Positions 47,738-60,921 are shown, numbered from the stretch's first letter. The stretch is 64,000 nt of DNA from Seriola aureovittata (GCF_021018895.1 NC_079377.1:23612501-23676500), one strand, 5' to 3'. Numbers and translations: made by a program. Notes: generated from the sequence alone by a model not told the origin.

Positions 47738-50109
47738 CATGATTCAGTTCAGCAGTTTAATGATCAGGTACAAACAACGTTTTAACATGCACTGCGTCTT
47801 CTTCAGAGTCAAACAATAATGGCAAAGATTTGAAAAAACTGAATAACAGTTGTCTTTGTCTTAGTAAAAGGAGATGTTGTATCTATCATATGCCTGTGGC
47901 TCTTCATAGATATGGAATGGCTTTGTAATTTCCAGTGTAAAAAGGAGCTGAGGTGGCTTGCAGCGGGTGAAACCCTCCGCTATAACTGATGCAAACACTG
48001 CCAGCGAGCCATTTGTTACAGCAGCATGACGATAACAGCAGAAACTTTTGGCGAAGATAAATCACAATGTAGAAACGTTCAAATGTTCCTCTCGGGCGGA
48101 CGCTTCGGGGGCCTGACCCGTTACTGTTGCTCTATTTCCATGACCACAAGCTCCATGGCAAATTCTGCTCTACTGCAGAGGCTGCTTTCTCTGGTGATTT
48201 GTGGATTTCATGCCAGTGCCGCACTATGGCGCTGAGTGCCGACACAATAGCTCCTCCAGCAAAGGCTGTCAATCTCATTTCATGACATGCTCTACCTGAG
48301 TATTAAAATCTTATTCTAGTGAAGCCGAGCTCAGCCTTGCTTGCTTTTTATTTATTTCTTTCTAAAGCATCACAAAGTTACATACATTGCACTTTAATGT
48401 TAACCAAAGCACTGGCTTGTCTAGTGGCGATAACAAGGCTTTAAATGAACTCATTTCAGTTCGGATTTAGAAAACTGCTCAAGTGTTGAAATCTTTTAAA
48501 ACGTAATAATGAAATACCTATGCACCCGCGTGGCAAAGATTTTCTGCACAATGATTACGGCAGCGCGCACACACAGAACTTCATTAAGAGCGTATTGCAG
48601 ATTGGTAGTTGGTGTTTTTCAAGCAATTCTCTGTCCATTCCCCGATCCATTCCTATAACCTGTGAGAGCTAAATTCCCCCCAGAGGAGCTGTAGCCCCTG
48701 AGACAGAGCATACAGGCAGAGCTCCAGAGACGCAATCCATTTTCATCAGCCTGTCCAGACCGCGTTTAGGTTTTTTTTTTCCCCCACAGAAAAAAGAATA
48801 AATAGGGCTGTTAAAAGAGTATGGCTTTTCTCTTAAACTACAACAAATAGACAAAGCAGTAAAAAAGAGCTACTACTGAGAAATCGTGAAATAGCTGGAA
48901 AAGGTTTGCGGCTACTTCGTTTACCATTACGGCTTTTTCTCGGCGGCGCAGGACATTCAGCTGATTGATAAACTCCATCTTGTTTTCTGCTTGTGCCTCT
49001 GTTCGCCTGTGGCTTTACTTCTTCTTCATGTCAAATCACTCTCTAATGTCGCCCTCCGTGCGATTTTGTCTCGTGTGTAAATGTGGAGCTAAGTCTTTCA
49101 TGGATGGGATTGGATCGATAGTACATTTTTTTTTTTGCTGCTGACCCTCCTCGTTGCTGACGGGATCTACTGTGAGCCTCCAGCTCTTCCTCTCTGTCTT
49201 TGTCTTTTCTCGCCCTGTCACTGCATCGCACCCTCATCTGCTCCAGGACTTCAGTCACCGCAGTCTGTTAAGGGGATCTTGCAGGAAATGACTCGAATCG
49301 TATGAGCAGTGCATTGTCTGATAATTCTGTTTTGCAACAAAATCGTGGTTCAACATTTTGTGATGATACATATCTGGAGCGGAAAAAACTGGGTCACAAC
49401 ACCAACTAAATCTTATCAGCTGGCTTTGAGCGCCGCAGGAGCAGGAGCAGCGACGTGCGGTGAAGACTACACTGATTTTCAAACTTACAATGCCCAGTTC
49501 GTTTTATTTCCTGCAGTCACTGTCCTTTCGTCTCCACTGTCTGCGCATCCATCCACTCGTTCAAACGAGAATAAAGACTTGACTTACAACTCAAATAACT
49601 CCATCACTGTTCATATCTTTCTCCTCATTCTGTCTGCAGTCCTGCTAATGCAAATATCGCCGTGCATTGCCGTGCAGGCATTTGGAAAGTGTTCGTGTAC
49701 AAAGATGTATAAGAAAAACTATTATAAAAACTGAAATTAAAACACTGACGGAGGAAAAATAAGGAGAAATTTTCTACTGGCTAAATTTATTGAAGTATCA
49801 CGTGTCATCTCTGCTTTACAAATCCCATATCCCAAGAAGTTTTGTTACACCTTTTTACAAAACATCTGTCACCCCCCCCCCGAGAAATCAAACACACTTC
49901 CAAACAGGTGTTTACTAATGAATCATAAGACTAGTTCTTTACTGGAATCATTGGTTTTAGTCGATACTCTTTTCTCCTTTGCAAAATGTATCTGCGGGGC
50001 AAAAACTTTATCGATCTATATTTTGTCCAGCCTGTTCCATTCCATCTTTAATAATATCTTTTCTTTACCAAATACTGTTGAGAACCCAGACCAGTTTAAA
50101 AGCCCTTTC
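47738..50109. other. No gene recognised
   Basis: A 141-codon plus frame at 49309-49734 is the longest open frame outside repeats and the transposon. It has a hydrophobic stretch at about residues 102-118 but no recognisable domain or supported start, so it is not called. A C-run lies at 49872-49881. Confidence 0.45.
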
Positions 50110-50252
50110 ATCCATTTTCAGTAGCCACTTATTCATATTTAGGGGTCACGAGGGATGGAGTGCATCCCAGCGTGCTGTGGGGAAAGAGGCACGGAGACGA
50201 CCCAGACAGGTCGCCAGTGCATCGCAGGGCTGAATTCACACACGTTCACAGT
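50110..50252 (-). mobile_element. Non-LTR retrotransposon 3'-tail-like fragment, copy 2
   Basis: Reverse-complement relative of the 13829-13998 fragment type. It starts TCCATTTTCAGTAGCCACTT and contains GGGGTCACGAGGG, GACAGGTCGCCAGTGCATCGC and CAGGGCTGA, the blocks expected on the other strand of the same tail. Truncated, with no coding region. Confidence 0.65.
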
Positions 50253-51910
50253 GTGAAAAGAAAGTATGAAATATTTATGAACACACTTGAGGATCATAAA
50301 ATACACGTTAGTCCAGAGCTCCCCGCAGGCAACAAACAAAATATGTGTTTTGTTAATATTGCAAGGCACAGATAAAAAATATACTTTGGTGGTACTAGCT
50401 ATTTAACACAGTTAAATAGCTTATCTTTTTCTTTTCTTTTTTTTTTAATGCAGGCCATGAGCACGGTGGTTGGAACAGGCTTGCCAATTCAGTGGAGCAC
50501 AAAAGTCTATCAGTGTGACTTATTTTGAAGACAGCAATTTACTGCAGCATCATTCTATTTTGAAATCGGGTTTCTTTTTTTGCACTAAAAGCCATTTTGA
50601 AATTACAATAGCAGCAATTAAGTGGCAGATTTATGCATGCACCAAAGAGCTGCTGTCCAAAGGGAGCGATAATGAAGAAGGAGTGGTGAGGGTGGGGGAC
50701 TCGCAGCTGAAATAAAAGCCTAATGTAACTTCAAAGATCACCATCATTCCCATTTTTGGTTCTTTTTATAAAATTAGTTTTTTTCTGAAAGGTATCGCTG
50801 TATATTCCCAGTAACACAGGTAAACACACCCATACATGCACACACAACATCCTGCAATAAGCTATGAAGAGGAAGAGTGATATTCCCATTTGTGAGTGAT
50901 TCACTCTGCATTTCTAAAGCAGAGGGGCGGAGCTGACACAATTACAAAAATATAATAATGATGAAATGAATCCTTTTTTATCATTTGTTTACTTCACAGC
51001 AGAAATGCACAGCACATCCAGCTGCTGCTGATTATTTACATTGAAAAGCAAGCCAGTCTTTATATTATTCATGCCATGAATTACAGTAAATAACAGAGAG
51101 GCAGCGACACACACAGATCACACTAAAACAGGAAACTCTGTGATAATGAGGGGGTGAGCTTTAATGTGACAGTACTGGAACTCTATGTGTGTGTGTCGGT
51201 TACTCTCTCGCACAGTGCAGTGTGCCTGTGAAACATCAACACTCTGTCATCACAGTTTTTTTTGTTTTTTTATGCGATGTGGGATTCGAAAAGCTGAGCA
51301 GATAACGAAAAAATAAAGAACTGAGAGAAAGTGGAAAAAAGAAAGAGAAAAGGTGAAGCACGAGGAAGAAGGTGCAAGAGTTAGTGTCGCGGTGCGACGC
51401 ACAGCGGCCTCGTTAGCGCTGCATTCGCATGTGTGTAAGTGCGCTTGTGTGTGTGTGTGTGTGTGTGTCTACATGTGTGTCTTTGTTGGAAAACTTGTGG
51501 GTGTGATGCTATGAACGTGCAAGACAAGTTGAACCAAGTTTGTCAGCAGATGTGCTGATGCACATGTTTAAATAATCATGAATTAATGGGATTTATTCAC
51601 AAAGGTTTGTGTGAATGCATGAGCAGGTACATCACTTTTTCTTTTTAATTAGTCCTTTTTTTCATGTCATTTATTTGTTGTTAATTTACTTTCTTTATAA
51701 GTTAGAGTGAGTGATGACGCTCAAACTGCACATGCTCAGAGCACAAAAGTACATCTTTTCCATGAGCTTTACTTTTGTTAAAAACTGTCCTGCCATTTGG
51801 TAAAAATTCAAACATACTTAGTTTGAATCATTGTTTTGTTGACTTTTTAAAGTTACATGTTTAGCATACGTCATGGTCAGTGTGTCTAACCAGCACGTGA
51901 TGTTCTGTCA
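50253..51910. other. No gene; small perfect hairpin
   Basis: A perfect 11-bp stem with a 3-base loop lies at 50397-50421 (AGCTATTTAAC, ACA, GTTAAATAGCT). A (GT)n run of about 23 bp lies at 51447-51469. No gene was identified. Confidence 0.5.
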
Positions 51911-52350
51911 CGGCTAACGGGACGGGGACGGTTGCAACAAGTTGTCGTTACTGTGCGCGAGTTAAGCAGCAGTTTTTTTCCAACACTTTTAGTTCAAAAT
52001 AGGAAATACTGTATATGCAGCTGATTCTGGGGATTTATTTTGTGAGCCTCTCAAGGTCTTTTTATATATTCGCCTGTTCTATTCATCATAGGCAATAAAA
52101 TGTAAATTGTGTCTCTTTTGAGGCCTGAGCTCTGTGCAAAACAAATCTGCATCTGAAGAGAAAAGAACTCAATAATTGGTCAATATTACAGAATAATACT
52201 AATAAAACCATACTAATACTATAATATTGTAAAACACTGCATATTTTCGGAAGTACTTTGCTTACTGAGGTTATTTGTGAAATGTAATGTCTATTTATAA
52301 TATGTTGCCACCGTCCCAAGTGTCGTGTTGCAACTGTCCCCGGGGGTTTG
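51911..52350. repeat. Possible old inverted-repeat element
   Basis: GGGGACGGTTGCAACA at about 51924 and TGTTGCAACTGTCCCC at about 52327 are inverted copies, differing at one base in 16. A second inverted block (GGGACGGT-GCAAC and GTTGCCACCGTCCC) supports it. The ends enclose about 400 non-coding bases. Target duplication and exact ends are unclear. Confidence 0.45.
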
Positions 52351-52546
52351 GGTCAGTCGCAACAACCGAATTCTTCCATTAAAGTAATATTGTGAATGAT
52401 ATGTCAATCCATCTTTCAGTGGTTTGGGTAATAAGCAGACAGATGTCAGTTTTAACCAGCGCGCTGGTCCAAATAGTCTCAGAGTAGCTGAGAGAAATGT
52501 AAAAAGTGATGCAACTGTGAGAATGACAGACAAATTTGCTATATAT

Positions 52547-52581
52547 GAATATGTGTGTGTGTATGTGTGTGTGTGTGTGTG
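52547..52581. repeat. (GT)16 microsatellite
   Basis: A GT run with one AT interruption. Confidence 0.95.
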
Positions 52582-52658
52582 GGTGGCAGTGTGAGTGACA
52601 TCTGGGAGGAGGAGAAAGAGTCAAGAGCTAAATTAATCAGTGTGTGAGCAATTTTCGG

Positions 52659-52846
<188 letters not shown>

Positions 52847-53364
52847 CTTTTTCAAGTCTTCTCTCTGAGTCACATGGCTTTAAGATAAAAGTATTAAGAC
52901 AGCCTTTGTTGTGTTTGCTTGTAAAATGAATTCAGTGTCAGAGGGAGAATATGAGGTGAAACAGGAAGCCGTCTGATTTTTTTTTTTTCTTACTACATTT
53001 GTCTGCGTCACGTTCATGTCATTCATATTGAAATACAGAAACTGGCAAGAGTCACTGTGTAAGATGCCAACAAGTCCTCCTACTTAAAAGTGAATTTCAA
53101 ATCGACCTACAGTATATGGGTGTTTTTCTCACCTGCCACATAAATGGTGAAAGCCACTTGTTCATTTGCAGCAGCAGCAGCTGCTTTAAGCTGAGTTCTC
53201 GATGGCTCGAGTCAAACTGTCAAACGCTGACAGCAGAACTGGAATCTGGATTTTTAAACATGTTTGATATTTGTGTGCATCACCAATTGTTTCCCTTTGT
53301 AACTTCAAGCAGTTTAAAGCAAAACAAATTCCTGCTTTCAAGCTGTTTCTGAGAAGTTTTGTCT
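52847..53364. other. No gene recognised
   Basis: AT-leaning sequence with nothing identified. Confidence 0.5.
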
Positions 53365-53549
53365 CCGAGTCTCTCTTCTCTGATTGGCTGACTGTTTTCT
53401 GAGTGAGCTGATAAAAGGCTTTAAGCCTGTGTGCATTTCTCTGTGCACTGAGCGCTGTGACACTTTCACAGTATCAATATAGAACCCAGACCTGCTTTAT
53501 AATCGAGCAACACATGGACATCTACCTTTATACAATATGGGACCTTTAA
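53365..53549 (-). mobile_element. TTAA-flanked MITE family 1, copy 3 (internally deleted)
   Basis: In the opposite orientation to the other three. It ends ATATGGGACCTTTAA at 53549 and includes TCGATTATAAAGCAGGTCT and CAGTGCACAGAGAAATGCACACAG on its own strand. It then jumps straight to the ATCAG-CTCACTCAGAAAACAGTCAGC part, lacking the central GATGTCACAACAAAG block. Confidence 0.75.
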
Positions 53550-54944
53550 ACCTTTAAAGTGTTTTCACGTATTTGCCTGATTACTTACCCATGCAGACCT
53601 AACCTGAGCACAAATTACCTGTGTGGAAGCACTGACTGTTTATCAAAACGCCCTCTCTGTGTTCATTTCTTTGACTTGTGACACCAGTGCAAGCTAGTGA
53701 GCTATAGCTAAACATCTTGGTTGATTTTTAGCTCTGCAGATGACATGATTTATTCTGGATCACTGAGCTGGTGAAGAAAAGTCAAGTGGAATGAATGTGT
53801 ATCAGTAGAATTAAGAGCAAGATCATTCACTTGAATGGGAAAGCATGAGCATCCTCATGACATGCTTAAAAACAAACAAACAATAAAAGATGTGTTACCA
53901 CCTTGAACATTTTTTTAAGCTTTCCAATTCTTGTTTCTTGTTTTCTTATATTGGTAAGATTTGCATAAATAAAGACAGCATCATTGACGACAAGCTGCAA
54001 GTGCCAGAGAAAACACAATTACTAATTGTGTTTGCAGCCAAAGATGGACCGCTGTGTGTCTGGAGCTTTTACTGTCTTCTGAGTCGGCATCAGGTCACAT
54101 GAGAAAAGAGAAAAGCACACCGATGTGGATTCTCACTGTTGTTTCCCGCTGGTGTATGACGTGTTAAAGCCGGCGTGTGTGAAATCAGATGAATAAAATA
54201 CATAAGAAACGAGGACGTCAGGAGGATTTCAGACCGAGTGCAGCGGAGCATTTAAAAACCACTCATATTTACATGTTGCAAACTGTCAGAAATGGATTAA
54301 AATGTGCTGGAAATCGATATGAGAACAACAATATTTTTCTATCAAAGTGCATCGTCCACATTTATGTAATAAAAGGGGTGACGCTTATTGGTGGAAAACA
54401 AGATGCAAGAATTTGTATTCCCCCCCACTAGTGCTGTCAGGACAGTTCCACAGCTCTGCAGCTGCTCGGCTCTGTGTTTCTACATCTGCAGGGTAAACAT
54501 GCACTGTATATTATGGTCTGCCTCTGCTGCAAACTAATAGAAACAAAATGGAGAGGGGATGTGAGAGTTCTGCACGGACATGCATTTTACTGTAGAGGAG
54601 CCAGCCTTGATCTTTAAATTCCCACAAAGCCCTGCATGAACACAGAAACTGACGTCACAGCACGCCTGAGTTTGTTTCCTGCGAGATGGGTGATGGCGCT
54701 GTTAATGCCGTTTGTTATGTAACATGTGTAGGCGATGTTGCGTCTCTTAAGTGCCCGTAGCGCCGTCGCAGACGCAGGAGCGCTGCACATGTTAAGAACA
54801 TGGCCGTAGGCACAAAGCAGCAGCGGAAAACGCAGGAATCCAACATGGAATCACGCCTGGCTTTATCTGCTGCTGATTGTAAATTTTTCATCAACAAAGT
54901 GGAGGCAGAAACAGCAGAGTTGCAGCTGTGGGATGTGATATTTG
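53550..54944. other. No gene recognised
   Basis: AT-rich sequence. A complex CpG-containing stretch lies at about 54730-54930, open on plus for about 49 codons before the GT array. No protein was recognised. Confidence 0.45.
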
Positions 54945-54998
54945 TGCGTGTGTGTGTGCGTGCGTGCGTGCGTGAGTGCGTGCGAGAGAGAGAGAGTG
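54945..54998. repeat. (GTGC)n/(GT)n plus (GA)n
   Basis: GT, then GCGT units, then GA repeats. Confidence 0.9.
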
Positions 54999-55120
54999 AG
55001 ATGTGTACTGTAACCAGGCAGAGCTCATTAACTTCTCCACTGTGCACAAACAACAAAAATAACAAAAAAAAAACAAAACAAAAAAACAAAAAACAGATGG
55101 ATGAACACACAGAAATATAG

Positions 55121-55187
55121 TCACTCACTCACTCACTCACTCACTCACTCACTCACTCACTCACTCACTCACTCACTCACTCACTCA
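55121..55187. repeat. (TCAC)16 tetranucleotide array
   Basis: 67 bp of uninterrupted CACT-type repeat, followed by C-runs at 55197-55222. Confidence 0.97.
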
Positions 55188-55348
55188 ATCTGACAGCCCC
55201 CCCACCCCCCCACCCCCTCCCCTCTCTCACCCCTCTGCTGAGAGGGCTCATAAATAAAGCAGGGTAAGATTGCAGCGCCTGCAGCGATTAAGGGATGCTG
55301 GCTGGGAAAGCTTGGGACCTAGTCTACCACATAGGGAGAAGGCAGAGA

Positions 55349-55350
<2 letters not shown>

Positions 55351-55386
<36 letters not shown>
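55351..55386. repeat. (GT)18 microsatellite
   Basis: An uninterrupted GT run. Confidence 0.95.
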
Positions 55387-55387
<1 letters not shown>

Positions 55388-55518
55388 TTTGTACCTGTCA
55401 ACCATGACACATTTTGGAGCCACATTTTATATTTAAACAAGCTGCTTTTGGGACAAATTATCAAATTGTTACAAACATTGAACAGACCTGAGATCTGTGG
55501 CAACTGAACTAAATCCTA

Positions 55519-55886
55519 TTAAAGCTCCTCCAGCATAAAGGTGTGTGTCCATGTGTAGTGTGATTATAGATCAGCTCTAGCTTCTATATTAATACTGTGA
55601 AAGTATCAAAGCCTCAGTCCACAGAGAAATGCACACAGCCTGTATCCAGAAACTGAGCCTTAAAACCAGCCGTCAGGACTTCCTGTAACTTTGTGATGTC
55701 ACAACAAAGCAGTCAACTCACAGCCATGCCTCAAGCCCTGCCCACCTGGAAAACGGTCAACCAATCAGAAGAGAGACAATGTAAAACTACATCGAGAAGG
55801 TTTTTGGTTCTTCAAACCACCAATATATATTCTTATGGATCAACCTTTTTAAATAAAACACAGAAGTGTAAAATATGGACCTTTAA
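55519..55886 (+). mobile_element. TTAA-flanked MITE family 1, copy 4
   Basis: A 368-bp copy with TTAA at both ends (55519-55522 and 55883-55886). The inner body is nearly collinear with copy 2 from GTGTCCATGTGTAGTGTGAT to CATCGAGA, then continues to AAATATGGACCTTTAA. The left terminal repeat is altered (AAAGCTCCTCC). It is the best evidence for the TTAA target. Confidence 0.78.
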
Positions 55887-58054
55887 GGCTAAAATGATCC
55901 TGTCCCGTTGTAAATCTAGGGGCTCAGATGGTTTTGGGAACAGGGTCCTGAAACCGAAGCACAATTAGTCAAAATATCATTTGGAGCCACGAGGAGCCTT
56001 CTATATGTTAAATACTGTGTTCACCATTGGCGCTGAACACACATGCAAAAAGAAAGAGATGAAATATGGATAAACAAATAAATGACTAGCACATTTATAT
56101 CAACAGTGTTTATATGTCAGCAAGACAAATCCCTGCCCGTGATGCAATCTCATTGAATTTTCATGCATGTTCTCTATCTGTCCGCCTCCCGCCTCTGCTC
56201 CACAAGCTGTTATCTGATGGGGATTTCACAGTTTGAAGATGCTGTTTGATTAGTTTTGCCTCTGCTACGTCCACACTGTATTTTCAGTGGTGATTGTACC
56301 ATATAATCTCTCACATAGTTCATATTCATTCCTCCGTTAACCATGTAACCATGGCTGCTTTTTTTTTTTTTTTTTAATCAGCTGAACTTCTGCTGTACAT
56401 CATGTGTCGCTGTCCTTTTCAACGTGAACGGGGAAAGGAAGCCGATAATGTTGTGTCTGTGATAAGGAGCCACCGGTCGAGCCACACAGCCACACACGCA
56501 CTTACACAGGTCGTGGTAGAAAAGCGCTACAATCTCGCTGCTTCTTTGCAGATTATCATTTTACACTCAACCCAACTTCGCTTACAGACCGCAATCGTTT
56601 AAACATTACTGCGACAGTTTGAGATTACGCAATCGTCCAAAGTAATTTTGTTTTCTAAGATGAGATAAGGTGTAGCTATCCACACAGCAGCACAAAACAG
56701 TAGCAGCGCAAGGGGAAATAAAATAAGAAATAAAATAAGAACAGAAACAGAGTCTAAAATAAATGAGATGAAATAGAAATACGACATACAATAACAATGT
56801 ACGATGCGATTTCATTTTCGCTTATTTTCTGACTTTATTTTTTAACGTCCTTCCGTCTGTCCGTCCTTTCCTGCTTCAACTAATCCCATGAAGAAACATT
56901 TTGTTATATTTTATGGGTCAAAAAATTCTGGACTTTGTCAGTGTAACATTTATATACGTTTTGTTGGGGCTGTTTCACGACTCAGAGACACTTCTGTCCA
57001 TTAATTACATATTTGGTTTCAGACGTGTTGAACAGCCCGCGTTGTGAGTCCTACTGTGAGTGGTAGCGAGTGTCCTCAACTGAACTGCGATACAACAAGT
57101 AGGAAATGTGCAAAATGAAACTCCAGTTTTATCTGTACAATGACACCATGGAGCTGCATGAACTCTCAAGGGTTTTTAAATTATAACCATGAAAAAACAT
57201 GAATAAAATGAATAAGATGCAGGCAGAAATGGACATCGTGCACAGGGTTAAGGAAATGATTTTTATTACTTCGTCTGAGAGCTCATTTCTCCATATAGCA
57301 GATATAATTATGTACGCACGGTTTCTAACTGTGTGCTTCATTTAACAAATTGACCGTTCAATATTGAGTGAAGGAGCCAATTCCTGTTTTGTTTTTTTTT
57401 TCCCATTATGTTTGGGGTTTTAAGGGATTATAGGTAAAGAGTCAGCAGAGATGTCAGAGTGACATTAACTGGCACTGTGTCGTAACGGCCCCGAAAGCAA
57501 GTGTGACGTCAATCCAGCGGCTCAGTGGCCCAGTTTGCATTGCTGAAACTTTTTCCGGCAAATAAGATTTGCCCCTCACTGTGCAACCCCTGCAGGCCGC
57601 CTCCCCCAAGGACAAGACAACTCTGACACAGGCTCTCCATCCCCAAAAAGAACAAATCTCTTTCAAGCATGTTACTAAGACCCCTGCGCATAAAGTCTGC
57701 CATGCCTATTTTTCTCTCTCTTTCTATCTCTTTGCTCGTTCCCTTGCTCCCTCCACGATCCCAGTGAAGGATCCTCTGTGGCGAGATCCTCTTGAAATTT
57801 GCCCCTGTAGCTATTTTGAAAGCGTATCGGACCGGCTGGCCGGGGCCACTGACTCATTTCCGCCTTATAACTCCCTCATTATGTGACACAAATCAATTAT
57901 GGATGAAAAAAAAAAACCTTGCGAAAGATGCACGGAGGCCCTTTCATGTGTCAAACCCCACAGCGAGCCAGAGCAACACAAAGAAGAGATGAGGAAGCGA
58001 AGGAGAAAAAAAAAGAGGGAGATGATGTGGAGGGTAAACGGAAGGGTTAGAGAG
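55887..58054. other. No gene recognised
   Basis: AT-rich with T- and A-runs (56361-56376, 57389-57398). The 57480-57890 part is complex and moderately GC-rich but has no recognisable coding frame. Confidence 0.45.

Positions 58055-58101
<47 letters not shown>
58055..58101. repeat. (GT)22 microsatellite
   Basis: A GT run preceded by GAGAGTGTGA. Confidence 0.95.
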
Positions 58102-58104
<3 letters not shown>

Positions 58105-59139
58105 GTCTCAGATGATTCCTCGGTGGCCGCCCTTTATGTCCTTTAAAAGCAGCAGTTAAACATTTTCAGAATATCAGTTTCACGTGTCTGTGTTTTAAAT
58201 AAAGAGCTGGAGTGGTTAGCCTCGCTTAGCTTAGCATGCAGGCTGGGAATCAGCTAATCTGGATCTGTTCGGAGTTTTAAAAAAAAAAAAAATGCACTTA
58301 TACGATGTGTAACAGAAATGTGTGTCAGACATTTCATGATTTTAAGCGAAGCTGCAAGGTTTTGCTTTTGGTCTGTGCACAAGCATGATGTGCTACACCT
58401 GGAAATCTGGCTGTGATGAGGCTGCACACACGTCTTAAAACCATATATTGTCGTTTTTAATTTTCTGTCACAAAGTAGACTTCAGAGATTTTAGGGTGAA
58501 TCCAAGTTGTTTTCTCTCTGCCTTCAGTCTTTATGCTACGTGAGGATAAATAAGTCCCAACACCAACTCTGTACTCAACCCCACACGGAAAAGAATAAGA
58601 CCAGTCCTCTCGTGTCCCATAACACTGAACTGTTCCTTTAAGGCCCCACATCTCCTCTTCCCCTCTTGTTTGGACCAAATTCTCTCTTACACTCTCTCTA
58701 TTTTTGCATCTGTTCCTTCTCTGCTGAACTATTTTTGTCCTTCCCTCTCCTTCTGTCTCTGTTTCTCACTTCTCCATCTTCTCACACGCCCTCCTCTGTT
58801 ACCTACTGTTCCCTGTCTCCGTCCTCCTCCTCCATTTTCACACATCTGCCCCTCCTCCAGGCCTCTGCCCGTCCCTGTCTCCTCGCTCTCCTTCACTCTT
58901 TGCACTCATTCGCTCTGTAGCCACTGAGGTTAGGAATACTAAATTACTGACGACTCGAATTCTCCTTGAGGAAGACTTCTAACCGTTGTGTTGCGGCTGC
59001 GGCTGCGGCTCTGCTGATCTCACGCTCTAACCTCTGCGCTGACATTTTCACGGGTTGGGATGTTTATGCGTGTCTTAGAGCGGATATGCAAAATAATTAA
59101 AAATAATTAATTTCCGGTACAGCCTGTGATGGCCTGCTG
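58102..59139. other. No gene recognised
   Basis: The 58680-58910 part is strongly pyrimidine-rich (CTCC/TCTC). Its two overlapping open frames are low-complexity artefacts. Confidence 0.5.
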
Positions 59140-59158
59140 CCCCCCCCCCCCCCCCCCC
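59140..59158. repeat. Poly(C)19 plus (CTC)n
   Basis: A C homopolymer followed by CTC triplets to about 59178. Confidence 0.9.
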
Positions 59159-59438
59159 TCCCCCCTCCTCCTCCTCTTGCCTCAGAGGATGTGATTGTGT
59201 TTGGGGTAAAGTGGAGCAAGGGCAAGGCGAGGCCTCCTCTTCTGAGGCGCGGCCACTTAGACAGCGCGGGGCATAAAACACACACACAGGCCTTGGCATA
59301 TCACTGGGTCCCTGCACACCAGAGTAGCAACACCATCCGCGCATTATCACAGTGGCTGAACACAGAGCTGCAAGACTGAGCACAGATTTATGCTCAGTCA
59401 GAGGAAGGGAGTGTGCCCATGGGTAATGACCATGTGAG

Positions 59439-59518
<80 letters not shown>
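59439..59518. repeat. (GATA)20 tetranucleotide array
   Basis: 80 bp of perfect GATA units. On the minus strand, just beyond it, an ATG opens an 11-codon frame ending at a CAG|GTAAGA motif (about 59547-59580). That may be chance. Confidence 0.97.
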
Positions 59519-59519
<1 letters not shown>

Positions 59520-60652
59520 TTAGATAATATAATAGAATATCTCTTACCTGCTTGGCGGAGAAGAAGGGGTCAGAAAGCATGAAAAAAAGAAAGAAAAAGC
59601 AATATTAGATGACATATAGTACAGTATACGAGTATTGCAATAAGGGATAAATACATATCTCAAACATTGGCATTGTCACTTTTGACTTTTGTGAATTACT
59701 TGTTGTGTTTTTTGTTTCATGTCACCTGCCTACGTGCCCTCCAGCATGTTTATGTCATGTATTTGATACCGATGTTCATTCACATGCATTGCTCCTATCA
59801 AATAAACAAACATATTAAGTATAATCATATTTATCTATTTATCTAAGGTATGTAAGGGAAATATGGTTATGGCAAAAGAAAAAAAAGATATGGTTTGGTT
59901 TGTCCAAGAAAAACACAGGGTGCAGTTACAGAAACATTGTGGTTATTGTTAATACAAAGGCAAACAGTCATTGTCACTGCATTTTACTTGAACTGGAATA
60001 CAACCAAAACTCTAACAACAATACCTAACAATAACAATATAATAATACTGTCACAATAATATTCCATACTGGTGTAAAAGCGGCAAAGGTGAGTACGCTG
60101 TTCACAGAAACACTTTCACACTCATAGTGTCGTCGCACACGTTTACTGTTTCAACCAGTAGCTGCCAAATTTGATGTTACCACCAATATGCTCCAGAAAA
60201 AGAAAAAACCCACCCCACAGGGAGTTTAACAAACTAACAGACACTGTCAAGTTTGTTTCTGAGATATTGCACTTTGAACAGCGGGGAGTGATTTAAACCG
60301 CTGCACATTGGGAGGCAGGACCTTTCAAACGCCTCTGTCAGGGGTGTGAGCCCTGTTCTGGCTGACTGCTCTCACCAGAGAAAGATTTGGCGACAATCTT
60401 TTTCCCCTTCCTCCACAGATTTAATAAAGCTTCCTCAACAGGGACATGACAGCACGTCTCCGTTGATTTCAGAAAGCTTGTGAGCCCTTATTGAAGGAGG
60501 AGATGCCGACAAACTGTCTGCAGAACACAACTCTTTTGTATGGTCGGGAGTAATGTTTTCATAATCAAATACTGAGGTGGATATGAGCTTCACTGATCTA
60601 CACAAATGAAGAGTTTTGGAGTTAATTGGATAAGATTTGCGTGCGTATTTTC
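59520..60652. other. No gene recognised
   Basis: AT-rich sequence; apart from the short splice-like motif noted with the GATA array, nothing was identified. Confidence 0.45.
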
Positions 60653-60674
60653 ACACACACACACGCGCACACAA

Positions 60675-60707
<33 letters not shown>

Positions 60708-60721
60708 CAAACACACACACA
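60653..60721. repeat. (CA)n with regular CAAACA breaks
   Basis: CA runs of 14-18 bp separated by AAA at three regular positions, so a higher-order unit of about 16-18 bp may be repeating. Confidence 0.93.
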
Positions 60722-60890
60722 GCAGAAGCAGCAGCAGCAAGGAAAACATCAGGCATTATGGGTGGTGGCAGGATTAAACATGGTGGTGTGCGAATGCAGA
60801 CTACACCGATCCATAAATACAACTTTCATCATCACTGATTTAAACACCGTAGTAGGCATACATCTATCTGGCTGCCATGGCACGCACACA

Positions 60891-60921
60891 CGCACGCACA
60901 CACACACACACACACACACAC
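60891..60921. repeat. (CA)14 microsatellite
   Basis: A CA run bounded by CGCA units. Confidence 0.95.

Noticed and set aside
49309..49734. 141-codon plus-strand frame with a hydrophobic stretch
   Set aside because: No family recognised, ordinary intergenic composition and no start or splice context.
55121..55187. CRISPR-like regular repeats
   Set aside because: A plain tetranucleotide microsatellite with no spacers; the genome is eukaryotic.
59547..59580. Eleven-codon minus-strand ATG frame ending CAG|GTAAGA
   Set aside because: Too short, and the preceding pyrimidine tract without any AG makes it equally readable as an acceptor. Left as a note only.
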